Assembly: GCA_032718475.1 (NCBI GenBank)
Contig: JAUCBJ010001326.1
Span: 1 to 35,329, forward strand
DNA: 35,329 bases
Direction: 5' to 3'
DNA from: Nemertoderma westbladi
Taxonomy: Eukaryota > Xenacoelomorpha > Nemertodermatida > Nemertodermatidae
Numbering within the stretch: position 1 is the first letter of the stretch; each line of letters begins with the position of its first letter. This document shows, piece by piece, positions 1 through 10,132 of this stretch. Under the pieces are notes generated by a model. The model had not been told where the DNA came from, ran no database searches, and saw nothing but the letters and a program-made list of their open reading frames with translations. Position numbers and translations under genes: made by a program.

Positions 1-671
1 GTTTTATACTGCTATTTACTGTCAGTTCTTCATAATATGGTTGATGAATTATTATATTTGGAATAACGATAAATAACCCCGCAACCCAATATTCTTGATA
101 TACCGAAGGTAAGAGAGAAAGGTTACCAATAACGATTGTGACTTATGTTAAAGTGGTTTGAAGTGAATCTAATGTTATTTGATAGACCCTACATGAGTCA
201 GCCTGTGTTCCTTTTATATGTGACTAAAATCAGTGAAGATTGGCAGATTAGTGTGCAGTATTGTGCAGCATTGTGTATGAGTGAGTCTGTTAAAGAAGCA
301 ATTCCTAAAGAATGCGCCATATATGTGAATTATAATTAAGCCATATCGTTGTGAGTAGTTTAAGTCATAACTCTGTTTATATAGATAAAGCGCCACGTCC
401 TAAAGGAACTGTTAATATTACCGAAGGTGAATAATATTGTCAGAGATTATATAATACTGTCAGTCGAATAATACATTAGGCTTACATAGCAATAAAATTA
501 AACCGTCGAACCCAATCTCCCGGGAATATCCAGCGGGTGAATGGTCGCGCACGGATTGGTTTCGACTAGTGTAGTGAATCAAATACTTGTCATAGACTAA
601 AAGCAGATTTAATATCTAGAAGACATCTTAATTTGGTGGGTTAAACTGCCAAAGGTCTGAAAGCGCGAACA
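1..671. repeat. Left arm of a large inverted repeat
   Basis: This stretch is the reverse complement of about 5,622-6,290 with only a few percent of differences. Both arms carry the same meaningless 64-codon frame (145-339 plus, 5,954-6,148 minus), so that frame is a repeat shadow. The left arm runs off the window start: positions 1-40 still align, with more divergence, to about 6,250-6,290. The inner edge lies inside the 3' end of the minus-strand gag gene, so the last 13 codons and the stop are part of the repeat. Confidence 0.9.
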
Positions 672-3372
672 CCTGGATCTCATCGGAAAACTGGATAATT
701 CCACTACTAATAAACTTTCGGGGTGCTACTAACTTTGCATATAAGTACCCAGCGATATTATTCCTATTACCATACCTGATGTTTAGTGTATCCCAAACTT
801 GTCTTAATCCGTCTGGATGTCCAATAAACTTTAACGCCATTAACTTGGGAGATCCTTCCAAGCACTCGATGAGATATCTAAGTTTTTCTCCATTAGATAG
901 TACAGAGTTCTGTATGTTATCTTTGTAATATTCATTAAAAGGTAACCATTTCATCTCATCTCCATTGAACTTGACGATCTCTCCCACCTTTACCGCTTGC
1001 CGGGCTTCGGTTCTAGCCATTTGACGCGTAAAACTTTCTTGGGCCATCGTGTTATTTAATATCGAATTATCGGTATATAAATTTCTCGGATTATGATCAG
1101 TTCTATAGGGAATGTCATTATCAACAGGTCTATAATTACCCTTAATAGGGTTCACTATAGGAGTTTCTACTTCGCTAGCAGTATATATGCGTGTAGGTTC
1201 CACACCTTGCGCATGCGATACTTCAGACCTAACAGGTTGACACATTGTTACAGAGGGTGGTGGTATACCTCTTTGAGTATTTACTAATTTATCGCGCTCT
1301 AGCGCGATACTTTGCTGCACTTCTTGCAACTCTAGCCTACTTTCCCTTACTGTGCCCTTGAACTGCTGGACAGTCTCCTGCATCTGTCCGAGCAGGATAT
1401 CCATCCCCCGCCGTCCCTCGTCCACCCATTCGACCGCCGAAGCGGGAGTCGCCAACGTTGTAGCGGGCGGACGATGGACAACGGGCGACAAATTATGAAT
1501 ATTTCGCTCGGGACCCAGGACCTGAACTGTCTCTGGGGCAGTTCTACGGGGCACAGGTAGCTTAGTGCTATGCAGAGGGAATTTAGAGGTAACTTCAGGG
1601 AGTACAGGGGTGTCTATCACCGAAGGGGTGATTTCGAGAACAGGCCTAATTATTTCAGGCTCATCTACTATAGTAGGGAGTCTTTCTATTTTAATTATTT
1701 GGTCTGTGGGTTCTGTACTGCCTAAGTTGGTGCTATTTAGTTGCCTTCTAACAGCTGGAGGCAAATCAGGCAATTTCTGACGGTGGAATGTTCTTTTACG
1801 TCTGCTTAGACGAGATCTATTTCCTTTGCCTTCAGTATCGGTGGTATCGCCTTCCTCAGATGATGTATATCCCTGTCGTTTGGGAGTAGATCGATTCATC
1901 ATCTGCATATTACTAGCTGTTAACTGTTTATTTATGCAGTCTTGATTCTCCTGAATGTTTTCCAATTCTAATTGGGTGGTTTCTTCAGTCGCTCTCCGTT
2001 CGGCTTCTGCCACTGCCTCTGCTGTTGCCAGTGCCGCTTTTCTTTCCGCTTCGGCCTCTGCCTTTGCTGCTGCTACTGCCGCTTTTGCCTCTGCCGCTGC
2101 CACTGCCGCTGCCGCTTTTGTCTCTGCCGCTGCCACTGCCGCTGCCGCTTTTGTTTCTGCTTCTGCAGCTGCCACTGCTGCTGCTACTGCCGCTGCCTTT
2201 CTGTCTTCTATACGTTTTTTCTTTACTTGTTCTTCCTGGACTCGTGTGATGCGGAGTTGTTCATCAAATTTAGCCTGATTCGCAGCCCTCATTTCCACAT
2301 CGATGGCATCCAACACAAGCTTGGTTCCTTCGCTGTTAGGGCTAAGTCCCTCCAGCCTTCTCCTCAACTCGTCATCTCCTAAAAAACGCTGATAGTCTGA
2401 CAGATAGATGTCAATGGCATCCTTCTTATGCGGTTTCTCTGCCGTCGCTTCACTTTCCACTTGGGAAAAAGTAGCGTCTGTTGATTCTCCATGGGTTGAG
2501 CGCTCCTCCAACTGAGCTTTCCACTGAGCTGCTCCTTGAACCTGGCGATTCACCCGTTGAAACCAAGTCTTTACGGCAACTTGCAACGACGTGTCTTGTT
2601 TTCTTTTAGAAGCCTCCTCAAAGGCTGATAAGATTAGCCTGATTCGTAGAATTCTTTCTCTAACTTGATAAAGCAGCAATCCCTGCTCTTGAGGTCCTTG
2701 AGGTTGTTGAAACAGTTGTTCTTTTAATCGCTCTATAGAGCTGAAGAATCCCTGTGCGTATCCGGCTGCGGACCTCTTCCACACAGCTGGATCGATGGTT
2801 TCCTTGGCTACTCCCATCCGGTGTATGTCTTCCCAGACAGCTTCTGATAAATCAAACGGGAGTCCGGGTCCGGGGAGGTTCCATTGCGACTCGACAATAG
2901 ACCTCAGTTCTTCACTCGTGTATCCCGCATAACTATCTCTAGTTGACCGTTGACTTCTCGCCCAATCGATCTGGTGTTCTTCCACCGCGATCAATAACCT
3001 AGTGAGTACGGCTGCAGGAAGGATGAGAAGGGGATCCGTATAAACCGCATCCGTCATCTCTGCTCCGCGCTCGGGTGTCAGCTCTACAGTATCCTCACTA
3101 CTGGAGCTGCTGGGCCGCTGAGGAATAAGTTCTTGACTAGCGGGTTGTTGCTGTTCCGCTGCTTCTTGGTCCCGCTTGACCTGAGCTCGGGTGCCTATGA
3201 TAGACCTACGATGTTGGACTAGCCTAGGTTCTGTTATTACTACTGGAGGGATGACCTTCCTCACAGTGGGAGGTGAACTGAACTTACGACCAGACGGTTG
3301 TACGTCTCTATCTGAGTCGCAGATAGTTACATCTAATAAACTGTCTGACAGGTTCTGCTTAGTATCAGACAT
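628..3372 (-). CDS. BEL/Pao-like Gag protein, intact 914-codon ORF
   Basis: An uninterrupted minus-strand ORF with an ATG start at 3,372. The C-terminal 100 residues (about 797-895) resemble the DUF1759 Gag domain of BEL/Pao retrotransposons, with a motif beginning VKFNGDEMKW and later LRYLIECLEGSPKLMALKF and IRYGN. Residues about 384-454 are an Ala/Glu/Lys coiled coil encoded by 33-bp repeats (ETKAAAAVAAA units). A second helical segment lies near residues 652-694. The N-terminal part is Ser/Gln/Pro-rich. In the family, Gag forms virus-like particles that package element RNA. No CCHC knuckle, protease or polymerase follows, because the stop is only about 20 codons past the domain. That stop is shared with the other inverted arm, so it is not a private mutation. 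The intact frame suggests recent activity, a gag-only element or possible domestication. Family assignment is likely; function is inferred. Confidence 0.85.
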   Translation of the reverse strand: MSDTKQNLSDSLLDVTICDSDRDVQPSGRKFSSPPTVRKVIPPVVITEPRLVQHRRSIIGTRAQVKRDQEAAEQQQPASQELIPQRPSSSSSEDTVELTPERGAEMTDAVYTDPLLILPAAVLTRLLIAVEEHQIDWARSQRSTRDSYAGYTSEELRSIVESQWNLPGPGLPFDLSEAVWEDIHRMGVAKETIDPAVWKRSAAGYAQGFFSSIERLKEQLFQQPQGPQEQGLLLYQVRERILRIRLILSAFEEASKRKQDTSLQVAVKTWFQRVNRQVQGAAQWKAQLEERSTHGESTDATFSQVESEATAEKPHKKDAIDIYLSDYQRFLGDDELRRRLEGLSPNSEGTKLVLDAIDVEMRAANQAKFDEQLRITRVQEEQVKKKRIEDRKAAAVAAAVAAAEAETKAAAAVAAAETKAAAAVAAAEAKAAVAAAKAEAEAERKAALATAEAVAEAERRATEETTQLELENIQENQDCINKQLTASNMQMMNRSTPKRQGYTSSEEGDTTDTEGKGNRSRLSRRKRTFHRQKLPDLPPAVRRQLNSTNLGSTEPTDQIIKIERLPTIVDEPEIIRPVLEITPSVIDTPVLPEVTSKFPLHSTKLPVPRRTAPETVQVLGPERNIHNLSPVVHRPPATTLATPASAVEWVDEGRRGMDILLGQMQETVQQFKGTVRESRLELQEVQQSIALERDKLVNTQRGIPPPSVTMCQPVRSEVSHAQGVEPTRIYTASEVETPIVNPIKGNYRPVDNDIPYRTDHNPRNLYTDNSILNNTMAQESFTRQMARTEARQAVKVGEIVKFNGDEMKWLPFNEYYKDNIQNSVLSNGEKLRYLIECLEGSPKLMALKFIGHPDGLRQVWDTLNIRYGNRNNIAGYLYAKLVAPRKFISSGIIQFSDEIQVFALSDLWQFNPPN

Positions 3373-3460
3373 GACTATGTATACCGTTGAATGTCTACTG
3401 CTGTATTACAGTCTGAGTAAGTCTAGTAACTCAGTATTAACTGCTAGCCTAGTCATTAAT

Positions 3461-3740
3461 TACCGGTACTGCTACTCAGTGTAGCGTGATATATAATATA
3501 TTAGAATACCGGTATGCTTATAGTATATATAACTATTATTACAGACTAGGTTTATCACCGAATACCGGTATAATTTTAGCACAAATATATATAAATATAT
3601 AATAGGCCTATTGGGAATACCGGTATAGTTTACAGTTTGTAGTATATATAATTCTGGACTAGAATTAATTATAAGTACCGGTATAATTTCAGCCTAAATT
3701 TATAGAAATAAAGATAATAGGCCTATCGTAAATACCGGTA
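3461..3740. repeat. Phased TACCGGTA palindromes
   Basis: The 8-bp palindrome TACCGGTA starts at 3,461, 3,507, 3,563, 3,618, 3,676 and 3,733, with spacing of about 46-58 bp. The last four belong to a degenerate repeat of about 113 bp that also carries the palindrome TAGGCCTA between alternate copies. Another TACCGGTA lies at 5,379. Confidence 0.85.
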
Positions 3741-4681
3741 TATCAATTATTTTAAATAATTGAATTTCTGTATTTTAGGGTTACTTGATTACTTTACTTA
3801 CTTTACTACCGTTATTTGAGCAGTAATCCAACTGATATTGAGACCTAATGGTTGTATGGTAGGCCTACTATTTATAAATCGTTAGATTTGATTTATAATA
3901 TATATATACCCGTTTTAATGGGTTTTGTCAATGTTTGAAATAAATGTTATTATTTCTGGGGGGTAATCACTACACAAAGCGGTGCGCTTTCAATGAAGTG
4001 TTACTTATAAGACACTGAAACAAATAATTCTAATTTACCTAAGTTACTTAATACTACAAATTACGTACAATTCGGGTGAGATTACAATCTCTAAATAAAC
4101 ACAAAAATTTACAAAAAACACAAAATACGAATTTTTAGGGTAATTTTACAAGAAGTCTACTAACCAGCCTAACAAAGGGTTAGAAACTGGTTATTACAAC
4201 GGACAGGGTACTACGGTATTTGGAATAATAAGTAGTAGTAAATACACTGCGTTGTCCAGATAGGAAAATACCACCGCCTGACGACCTATAGCCGTATCGC
4301 TATAGGTTCTACGTTATGTATCACGGATTGTTCCTACCTAGAAGTTAATAGAGCTAATCGAACGTGCCTATTAACCACTTTACAACACAAATATAATGCC
4401 TACACTAATTACTCTCGGAAAGCACTGTACACTAAACCCTAAATTAGGTACGAGTACTTGTACAACAGATAATCAGTAGTTAAATATACTTGAACAGCTA
4501 AAAGAACCACGGCATCTGCTGGAGTGACCGATGCACAAAATCACCAGTCTTTACCTACGCCAAGCAGCCCGTGTAGTACCGGGGTTAATTTAACTATAGC
4601 GGTATGTATAACAAACACAATTACTGTAGGAACAAACTTGGGGAATGAATGTTGCGGATAATCGCATAAACTCTGAATAAT

Positions 4682-5262
4682 AAATATTACGCTACGCGTA
4701 CAAACTACTCAAACAAAATGCAGACCGAACACTGACAGACTACTATCAAGCCCAAACAAACTACGGTATATGCAGACTCCGAAATAATTAGGTAGTATGC
4801 GTTCTAACCCAGTAGTACGACTTATTCTTTAATTGGGGGTTTACCTTACAGCATTCGCTGCCCCTACTTCCTAACCGTTCTTTATCGGACAAGTGATCTA
4901 CACACGCTGCAATCCGCTCAGGCCTAATAACAGCCAGACAACTATCCAGCCTACAAATTATCTAAATAAAATTATACGCTACCCGTACAGACTTACACAA
5001 ACAAAGTACAGACTAAACGATGGCAGACTACTCTCAAGCCTAAATAAACTACAGGACATGCAGACTCCGAAATGATTAGGGAGTATGCGTTCTAACCCAG
5101 TAGTACGACTTATTCTTTAGTTGGGGGTTTACCTTACAGCATTCGCTGCCCCTACTTCCTAACCGTACTTAATCGGACAGGTGATCTACACACACTGCAA
5201 TCCGTTCAGACTTAACAGCAATCAGACAACAGCTCAGCCTACAAATTTTCTGTACAATCTGA
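4682..5262. repeat. 288-bp tandem duplication
   Basis: Two adjacent copies with a period of 288 bp: TGCAGACTCC begins at 4,771 and again at 5,059, and about 110 bp after each are almost identical. It lies in the leader upstream of the minus-strand gag. The 60-codon frame at 4,893 arises inside it and is not a gene. Confidence 0.85.
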
Positions 5263-5430
5263 TCAGGCTTACACGCCTTCTGTTCAATACTGGCCTACAA
5301 ACAAATAAAACTTGACAGAAATAAGTAAAAATCTCAATAAAAAACCAGGGCTGCAGTCCCTGATTAATTATTAAGGCCTACCGGTATATAACTATGAAAA
5401 TCGAATAATACTAATGTACTTATACGGGAA

Positions 5431-5575
5431 GTACCGGTTAGGACAGTTAGGCCTACGGACCTACAGAAGTACCGGTTCTGGCAGTTGGACCTACGGACCT
5501 ACGGCAGTACCGGTTCTGGTAGTTGGGCCTACTGACCTACAGATGTACCGGTTCAGGTTTACCGGTTGACCGGTA
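5431..5575. repeat. 38-bp tandem repeat, four units
   Basis: Units start at 5,431, 5,469, 5,507 and 5,545 with GTACCGGTT, followed by a variant of CAGTTGGACCTACGGACCTA. The period is exactly 38 bp. Each unit again centres on the palindrome ACCGGT. Confidence 0.9.
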
Positions 5576-5621
5576 CTTTCAACTTTATTGCTTACTGCAA
5601 TAAAGAAGCTATATCCTTTAA

Positions 5622-6290
5622 TGTTCGCGCTTTCAGACCTTTGGCAGTTTAACCCGCCAAATTAAGATGTCTTCTAGATATTAAATCGCTTTTTAGCCTA
5701 TGACAAGTATTTGATTCACTACACTAGTCGAAACCAATCTGTGCGCGATCATTCACCCGCTGGATATTCCCGGGAGATTGGGTTCGACGGTTTAATTTTA
5801 TTGCTATGTAAGCCTAATGTATTATTCGACTGACAGTATTATATAATCTCTGACAATATTATTCACTTTCGGGAATATTAACAGTTCCTTTAGGACGTGG
5901 CGCTTTATCTATATAAACAGAGTTATGACTTAAACTACTCACAACGATATGGCTTAATTATAATTCACATATATGGCGCATTCTTTAGGAAATGCTTCTT
6001 TAACAGACTCACTCGTACACAATGCTGCACAATACTGCACACTAATCTGCCAATCTTCACTGATTTTAGTCACATATAAAAGGAACACAGACTGACTCAT
6101 GTAGGGTCTATCAAATAACATTAGATTCACTTCAAACCACTTTAACATAAGTCACAATCGTTATTGGTAACCTTTCTCTCTTACCTTCGGTATATCAAGA
6201 ATATTGGGTGTCGGGGTTATTTCTCGTTATTCCAATATAATAATTCATCAACAAATATAATGAATAACCGACAACAAATAACAATATACA
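5622..6290. repeat. Right arm of the large inverted repeat
   Basis: Reverse complement of positions 1-671. On the plus strand it opens with the last 13 codons of the same gag family and their stop (ending near 5,664), then non-coding tail. Sequence left of 5,622 does not match the rest of gag, so this arm is the 3' tail of a second, truncated copy in opposite orientation, or a long terminal inverted repeat that overlaps the gag end. Confidence 0.9.
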
Positions 6291-6775
6291 GTATCGATTG
6301 AGCAGGTAATTTTAGCAGTTTCAGCAGTTATTAAAAGCCGTGTGTCAGCAGTATTCACAGATCAGTGATTCCATGAGTTTGGTCGGTACGGCAGTTAAAG
6401 GATATATGTCCTTATAATTAAACCTACTAGTGTTGAGCTAAAAAGCAGAAAGCACAAAACACTATAAAGCCGTTCTTTCGTGGCTTTGCAAAACTCGTGA
6501 CTACTGCTCTATACGAGGATACCAACTACCCTTATTCCACGAAGCTCCCGTTCAACACAGAGAAAGAGCAGTGAGATAGGAAAATTTCAGTTCAGTAGCT
6601 CTGTGATAGGTCAAATCAAGGCTAACTCAAATTCTATTGGGAGATACAAAAACAAGGCTATGACGCAACCTTTCTAGGCTGGTTGGCCGATTAAACAGAG
6701 CCCAGATACCTGCGTACAGCAAATCAGCCAATAAGCTGGTAGCTTGCACTATTTTTAGCTATAGATCCCTTTAGA
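6291..6775. other. Spacer without recognised genes
   Basis: About 480 bp between the inverted repeat and the next element. I see no convincing ORF, RNA gene or repeat. Confidence 0.5.
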
Positions 6776-7227
6776 GTATTCTAGCGACCGGGGGGGAACT
6801 GGCCAACAAGGCAAACGAATCAGTTATCCCACAAAAGCTTTTACAGAGGGCGCCACATGAGAAGTTGAAGGGGGTATCTAGGCGTAGTAGAATAGATCGT
6901 GTAGGCCGCACGAACTGGTCTACTGTCGCGCATAGCCGGTGGTGCAGAGTTAGAGCATTGTCACAGAGCCTGAAAGTTGTCTGGTAGGAAACTAGTACAC
7001 GAGTAAGAAAATTGTAGCTAGTTTTCACTGTAGACAAGTAGTGATGAATTACTTACATAGTAGTTGAGTAGTAGGTAGAGTAATAGCACGTTAGTTGAGG
7101 TTGGGTAGTGAACACAGCACTGAAGAATCAGGGGTAAATTGGCACATAAAAGGGAATATTCGTACGAAACATTGGCAGAACGCAGATAGGAGGTAGGCCA
7201 TCACTGATTTAAACTAATTAAGACCAT

Positions 7228-7717
7228 GTGGTCCTGGATGACGTGGGGACAGTAGAGGACGATGGTGGGACAAGAAAGGGGTCAGGAGGGTCGAGTAGAA
7301 CTATATTGCTGCATTTAGTGGTGCTGAACGGAGATATTTTTCTGTTTGACCTAGCGACCTATGGTAAGAAGACCGGGCCAAAGTTGAACCTCCTACCGGA
7401 TGCGACGCAGAAGCTAGTAAGGCCAAAGACAAAGATCGAGATTGGATCGGTGATACGTGATGACGTGGAGAGGATTATTGGACTGGGTACCCCGAATCTT
7501 CTGGACATGCAGGTAGTCTACATGGCTATGACGAAACCGGATGGATTAGGATTGGTGGATAACACGGGACAATAGGGAGCCGTGGTGGTGGGTCAGTTGA
7601 TGGCCACAAGCCGATGGTGTGGAACAAGTTCCGAGAGGAATATGGTGTGGAACTTGCGAATTCACTCAAGTCGGGGGCGAGACAGGGAGAGACGAGTTAT
7701 ATCACTTCCGAAAGGGG
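7228..7717 (+). pseudogene. Fragment of ORF3 exonuclease-like domain
   Basis: The frame 7,228-7,575 encodes a protein closely similar to residues 115-230 of ORF3 in the large element. It keeps the hydrophobic ILLHL and IFLFDL strands and the Exo II-like VIRDD motif. A stop follows at 7,573, but similarity continues in the next segment to about 7,717. At the Exo I-like site the acidic E of DDE is replaced by V (7,243-7,245), so this copy should be inactive. It retains a TGG tryptophan codon at 7,620-7,622, where the large copy has TAG at 29,833. Confidence 0.75.
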
Positions 7718-7773
7718 GGGGGGGGGGGGGTTAAGACACGTCGTGTAGACGAATACATAATATATAATATACG

Positions 7774-8293
7774 TACTATAGTCAGGTACAACCGTTTTCC
7801 AATTAGCTACTGGGACTGGGGACTAATTGACTAGAACGGGAGGATGAGACATTAGACGGATCCAATTTCTCAAGTGCGGCCGCACGAATGAGAATGTGGG
7901 AGCCTGACAGGAGCTAACGGAGAGTGAGAGCAAAGGGGGTTGAGTATTGGGGAAGTATGGAAGGGAAGGTAGGAGAGTTCAAAGGGGAAACTAAGGAGTG
8001 CGAGGTCCAACTGTGTGGAGCGAGCAGAGAGGAGGATGAGTCCTATGGGACTAGTGAGAGAGGAACACGGACGACAGAGTCCGAGACACAAAATTGTGTG
8101 AGGAGTGAGGGCGATCGTCTAAAAAATAGAGACGCCAGGTGCCTTGGTACAGCTTAGCTCGCAGATGTACCAAGGATGGGTAGTCAAAACAGACCCATGG
8201 GGGCAAGCCTGGAAAGCTGACCCCGAGAAGAAAATTCCACCCCACATCCAATACTAGATTGGATTCCAGCAGAATTGAAGCGCACTTAAGGTG
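7774..8293 (+). repeat. LTR fragment, third copy
   Basis: Diverged copy of the LTR seen at 20,144 and 31,650. It shares the block TCCAATTAGCTACTGGGA and later the segment around ACCCCGAGAA, and ends near CACTTAAGGT. It preserves the main hairpin (8,142-8,175) with a compensatory base-pair change. Confidence 0.8.
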
Positions 8294-8337
8294 TCTAGAG
8301 TACGTTGCAAATAGGGTAAATAACAATAGCGAATAAT

Positions 8338-9039
8338 TTAAATATGGAGAACTTTGGAAGTATCAATTGAGCCGGACAGTTCTAATGAATTAAAGTTAGC
8401 GAACCAAGACGAAATTCCTAAGCGAGGCAAGTGACTCCAAAATTGTTCAATATGTTGATTACGGCAGCTTTTACCATACAGATAAGAAGGAGACGACACC
8501 CTTATGCTATCACAAGCAAGTCTAATAAATCGTTCAATTAACTCAACATTAATATTTTCAGTGCCTTGATCAGCTTCAGTTTTTGAATAGCTGCCATAAA
8601 ATACGTTGCTATGAAAAATGGGTCATTATTTGTCGATCCGCATTCTAGCCAAATTATTTTCCTTGAATCACCATCTATGCACCCATGTACACAAAGCCCG
8701 AATGATTTAAGTTTGTCCCAGCCATCTATGTGATATATGAAATTTGGGCCTGGGGCATAAAAAGTTCGTCGCACAAGCTTGTTCTTAATCCTACCCCGTA
8801 CTGAATCGCCATCAAGGAAATTTAGAATTAGAGAAACTATTTCTTGTGGGATGTACAGACTATGATCTTTCAAAAGCATATTTTTTAATCGACGATAACC
8901 CAAATCTGGATTTTCTTTAATAAGATCAATGACATCTGGAAGAATATCAAAATGGAAGCATTAGTGGCATCCAATCCATCTTACGTCTAATTGTGCGTGT
9001 AGACATAGCAACACCAATATTTGCCAATAATCTATGCAT
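8338..9039 (-). pseudogene. DDE integrase-core protein, frameshifted remnant
   Basis: Read on the minus strand, three frames join into one family-like protein. The part from 9,039 (MHRLLANIGVAMSTRTIRRK) shifts frame near 8,955. The middle part, 8,903-8,567, holds LGYRRLKNM, then PGPNFIYHIDGWDKLKSFGL and HGCIDGDSRKIIWLE. After a second shift near 8,567 comes DQGTEN and NQHIEQFWS, ending at a TAA at 8,338. This is the layout of metazoan integrase-core (rve-like) proteins, with D in HIDG, D in DQGTEN and E in NQHIE as the expected catalytic triad. All three residues survive but two frameshifts break the gene. The N-terminus is cut next to the inverted-repeat element at 9,057. The family call is good; a host-gene versus transposon origin is open. 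Confidence 0.75.
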
Positions 9040-9121
9040 TTCGTTGTGGGGCGAGCCACGAAGTTGGCGGAGCCTTAGCGAATTGACACTGTTAGGGGGT
9101 GGGTCAATTTATGCAAATAGT

Positions 9122-9143
9122 TGTCGTCGTCGTCGTCGTCGTT

Positions 9144-9185
<42 letters not shown>

Positions 9186-9197
9186 GTCGTCGTCGTT
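9122..9197. repeat. GTC/CGT trinucleotide microsatellite
   Basis: About 25 units of GTC with three GTT interruptions, located just inside the left inverted repeat of the MITE-like element. The arginine-rich translation of this run is an artefact. Confidence 0.95.
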
Positions 9198-9321
9198 ACG
9201 ATTTTGACATGCTAATAACTTTGTCGGATTTAAAGCTGCCAAGTTGAAAATTTGTAGGTATCAATATGAGCAAAAGTTGAGATTTTTGAGAGACTTTCAG
9301 ACACCATCAGCGCAATGGTCT

Positions 9322-9336
9322 CCCGCTAGAGGGCCA
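9322..9336 (+). promoter_or_regulatory. CTCF-like motif 1
   Basis: The sequence CCCGCTAGAGGGCCA resembles the core of the animal CTCF site (CCASYAGRKGGCRS). A second copy lies 144 bp away in the same MITE-like element. Binding is unproven. Confidence 0.3.
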
Positions 9337-9465
9337 CATGTCTAAACATTAAATGCCCTCCCATTTCTTTGCTTTTAATCCGTTTAAGCTGAAACTTGGC
9401 AGATATGTATTAGACCATTAGCTGTGACTTTCAAAGGAGGCGAATCCATCTGCAGTTCTCCAGTC

Positions 9466-9480
9466 TGCCGCTAGAGGGCC
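9466..9480 (+). promoter_or_regulatory. CTCF-like motif 2
   Basis: TGCCGCTAGAGGGCC is the second copy of the motif at 9,322, in the same orientation, with CCGCTAGAGGGCC conserved. Confidence 0.3.
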
Positions 9481-9892
9481 AACGTGACTATTTGCATAAA
9501 TTGACCTACCCCCTAACAGTGTCAATTCGCTAAGGCTCTGCCAACTTCGTGCTGCGCGAAGTCCCCACTTCGTGTTAAGTGTAACCCTGAAGGAAGTATT
9601 TACGTAAAGTTTCACATTCATTGAAATTATTATCGAAACAATTCATATTTTTACACTGAACAATTATTAATTGTGGCGGTAGTTTCTGTATAGTTTCTGT
9701 ACATAAATAGGTAAATTAATTAAATTGGGCCTATTCCTACTGCTACTGTATGTAGTAAAGATCGTAGTAAGATTCCATTCCTCTACATATTATAAGAACA
9801 GTTTTATGACTATAACCTTATAACATGCTTCAGTAGTACCAGTAGCGGATTTAAAGACAACCAATGAGAAATTAGATCTATTTTTAGTATCA

Positions 9893-10070
9893 CCAAAACA
9901 TATTAATTCCTTTTTTCGATGCTAAAAAATATTAATTCCTTTTTTGAATACTAAAACATATTAATTCCTTTTTTTAAATGCTAAAACATATTAATTTCTT
10001 TTTTCGATGCTAAAACATATTAATTATTTTTTTCGATGTTAAAACATATTAATTTTATTTTTGAATATAA
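9893..10070. repeat. 29-bp minisatellite, six units
   Basis: TATTAATT recurs at 9,901, 9,930, 9,959, 9,989, 10,018 and 10,047. The unit is roughly TAAAACATATTAATTCC followed by a T run and CGATGC. Confidence 0.85.
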
Positions 10071-10132
10071 TAATTTCAATAACACAATTTTCAATCACAA
10101 AAAATAGTAATTGGCCTCAAATTACCACCGTA

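Larger units (their letters stand above)
3373..5621 (-). other. Repeat-rich non-coding leader upstream of gag
   Basis: This 2.2-kb AT-rich stretch lies between the gag start and the right inverted arm. I find no credible coding region. It holds three repeat blocks listed separately. The segment 3,960-4,680 shows nothing further. On the minus strand it would be the 5' leader of gag. Confidence 0.6.
6780..8293 (+). mobile_element. Decayed, internally deleted copy of the 12.9-kb LTR element
   Basis: Three blocks match the large element in order. Block 6,840-7,225 matches the leader of its third ORF (about 28,546-29,025). Block 7,228-7,717 matches its exonuclease-like region (29,434-29,930). Block 7,774-8,293 matches its LTR (31,776-32,297). 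Two deletions relative to that copy remove the N-terminal part of ORF3 and everything from its middle to the LTR. The second junction is a run of 17 G at 7,714-7,730. The LTR part stops short of the LTR end seen in the other copies. Confidence 0.8.
9057..9551. mobile_element. MITE-like element with 65-bp terminal inverted repeats
   Basis: Positions 9,057-9,121 are the near-perfect reverse complement of 9,488-9,551, both starting CACGAAGTTGG from the outside. The 370-bp interior has no coding capacity; the frames at 8,993 and 9,418 only read through the ends. No target-site duplication is obvious. It abuts the broken integrase-core pseudogene. Confidence 0.8.

Noticed and set aside
145-339. 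64-codon ORF repeated at 5,954-6,148 on the other strand
   Set aside because: It exists in both places only because the inverted arms are duplicated; no domain or codon signal.
1972-2382. Cys-rich 136-codon plus-strand ORF
   Set aside because: Antisense shadow of the Ala/Glu repeat in gag.
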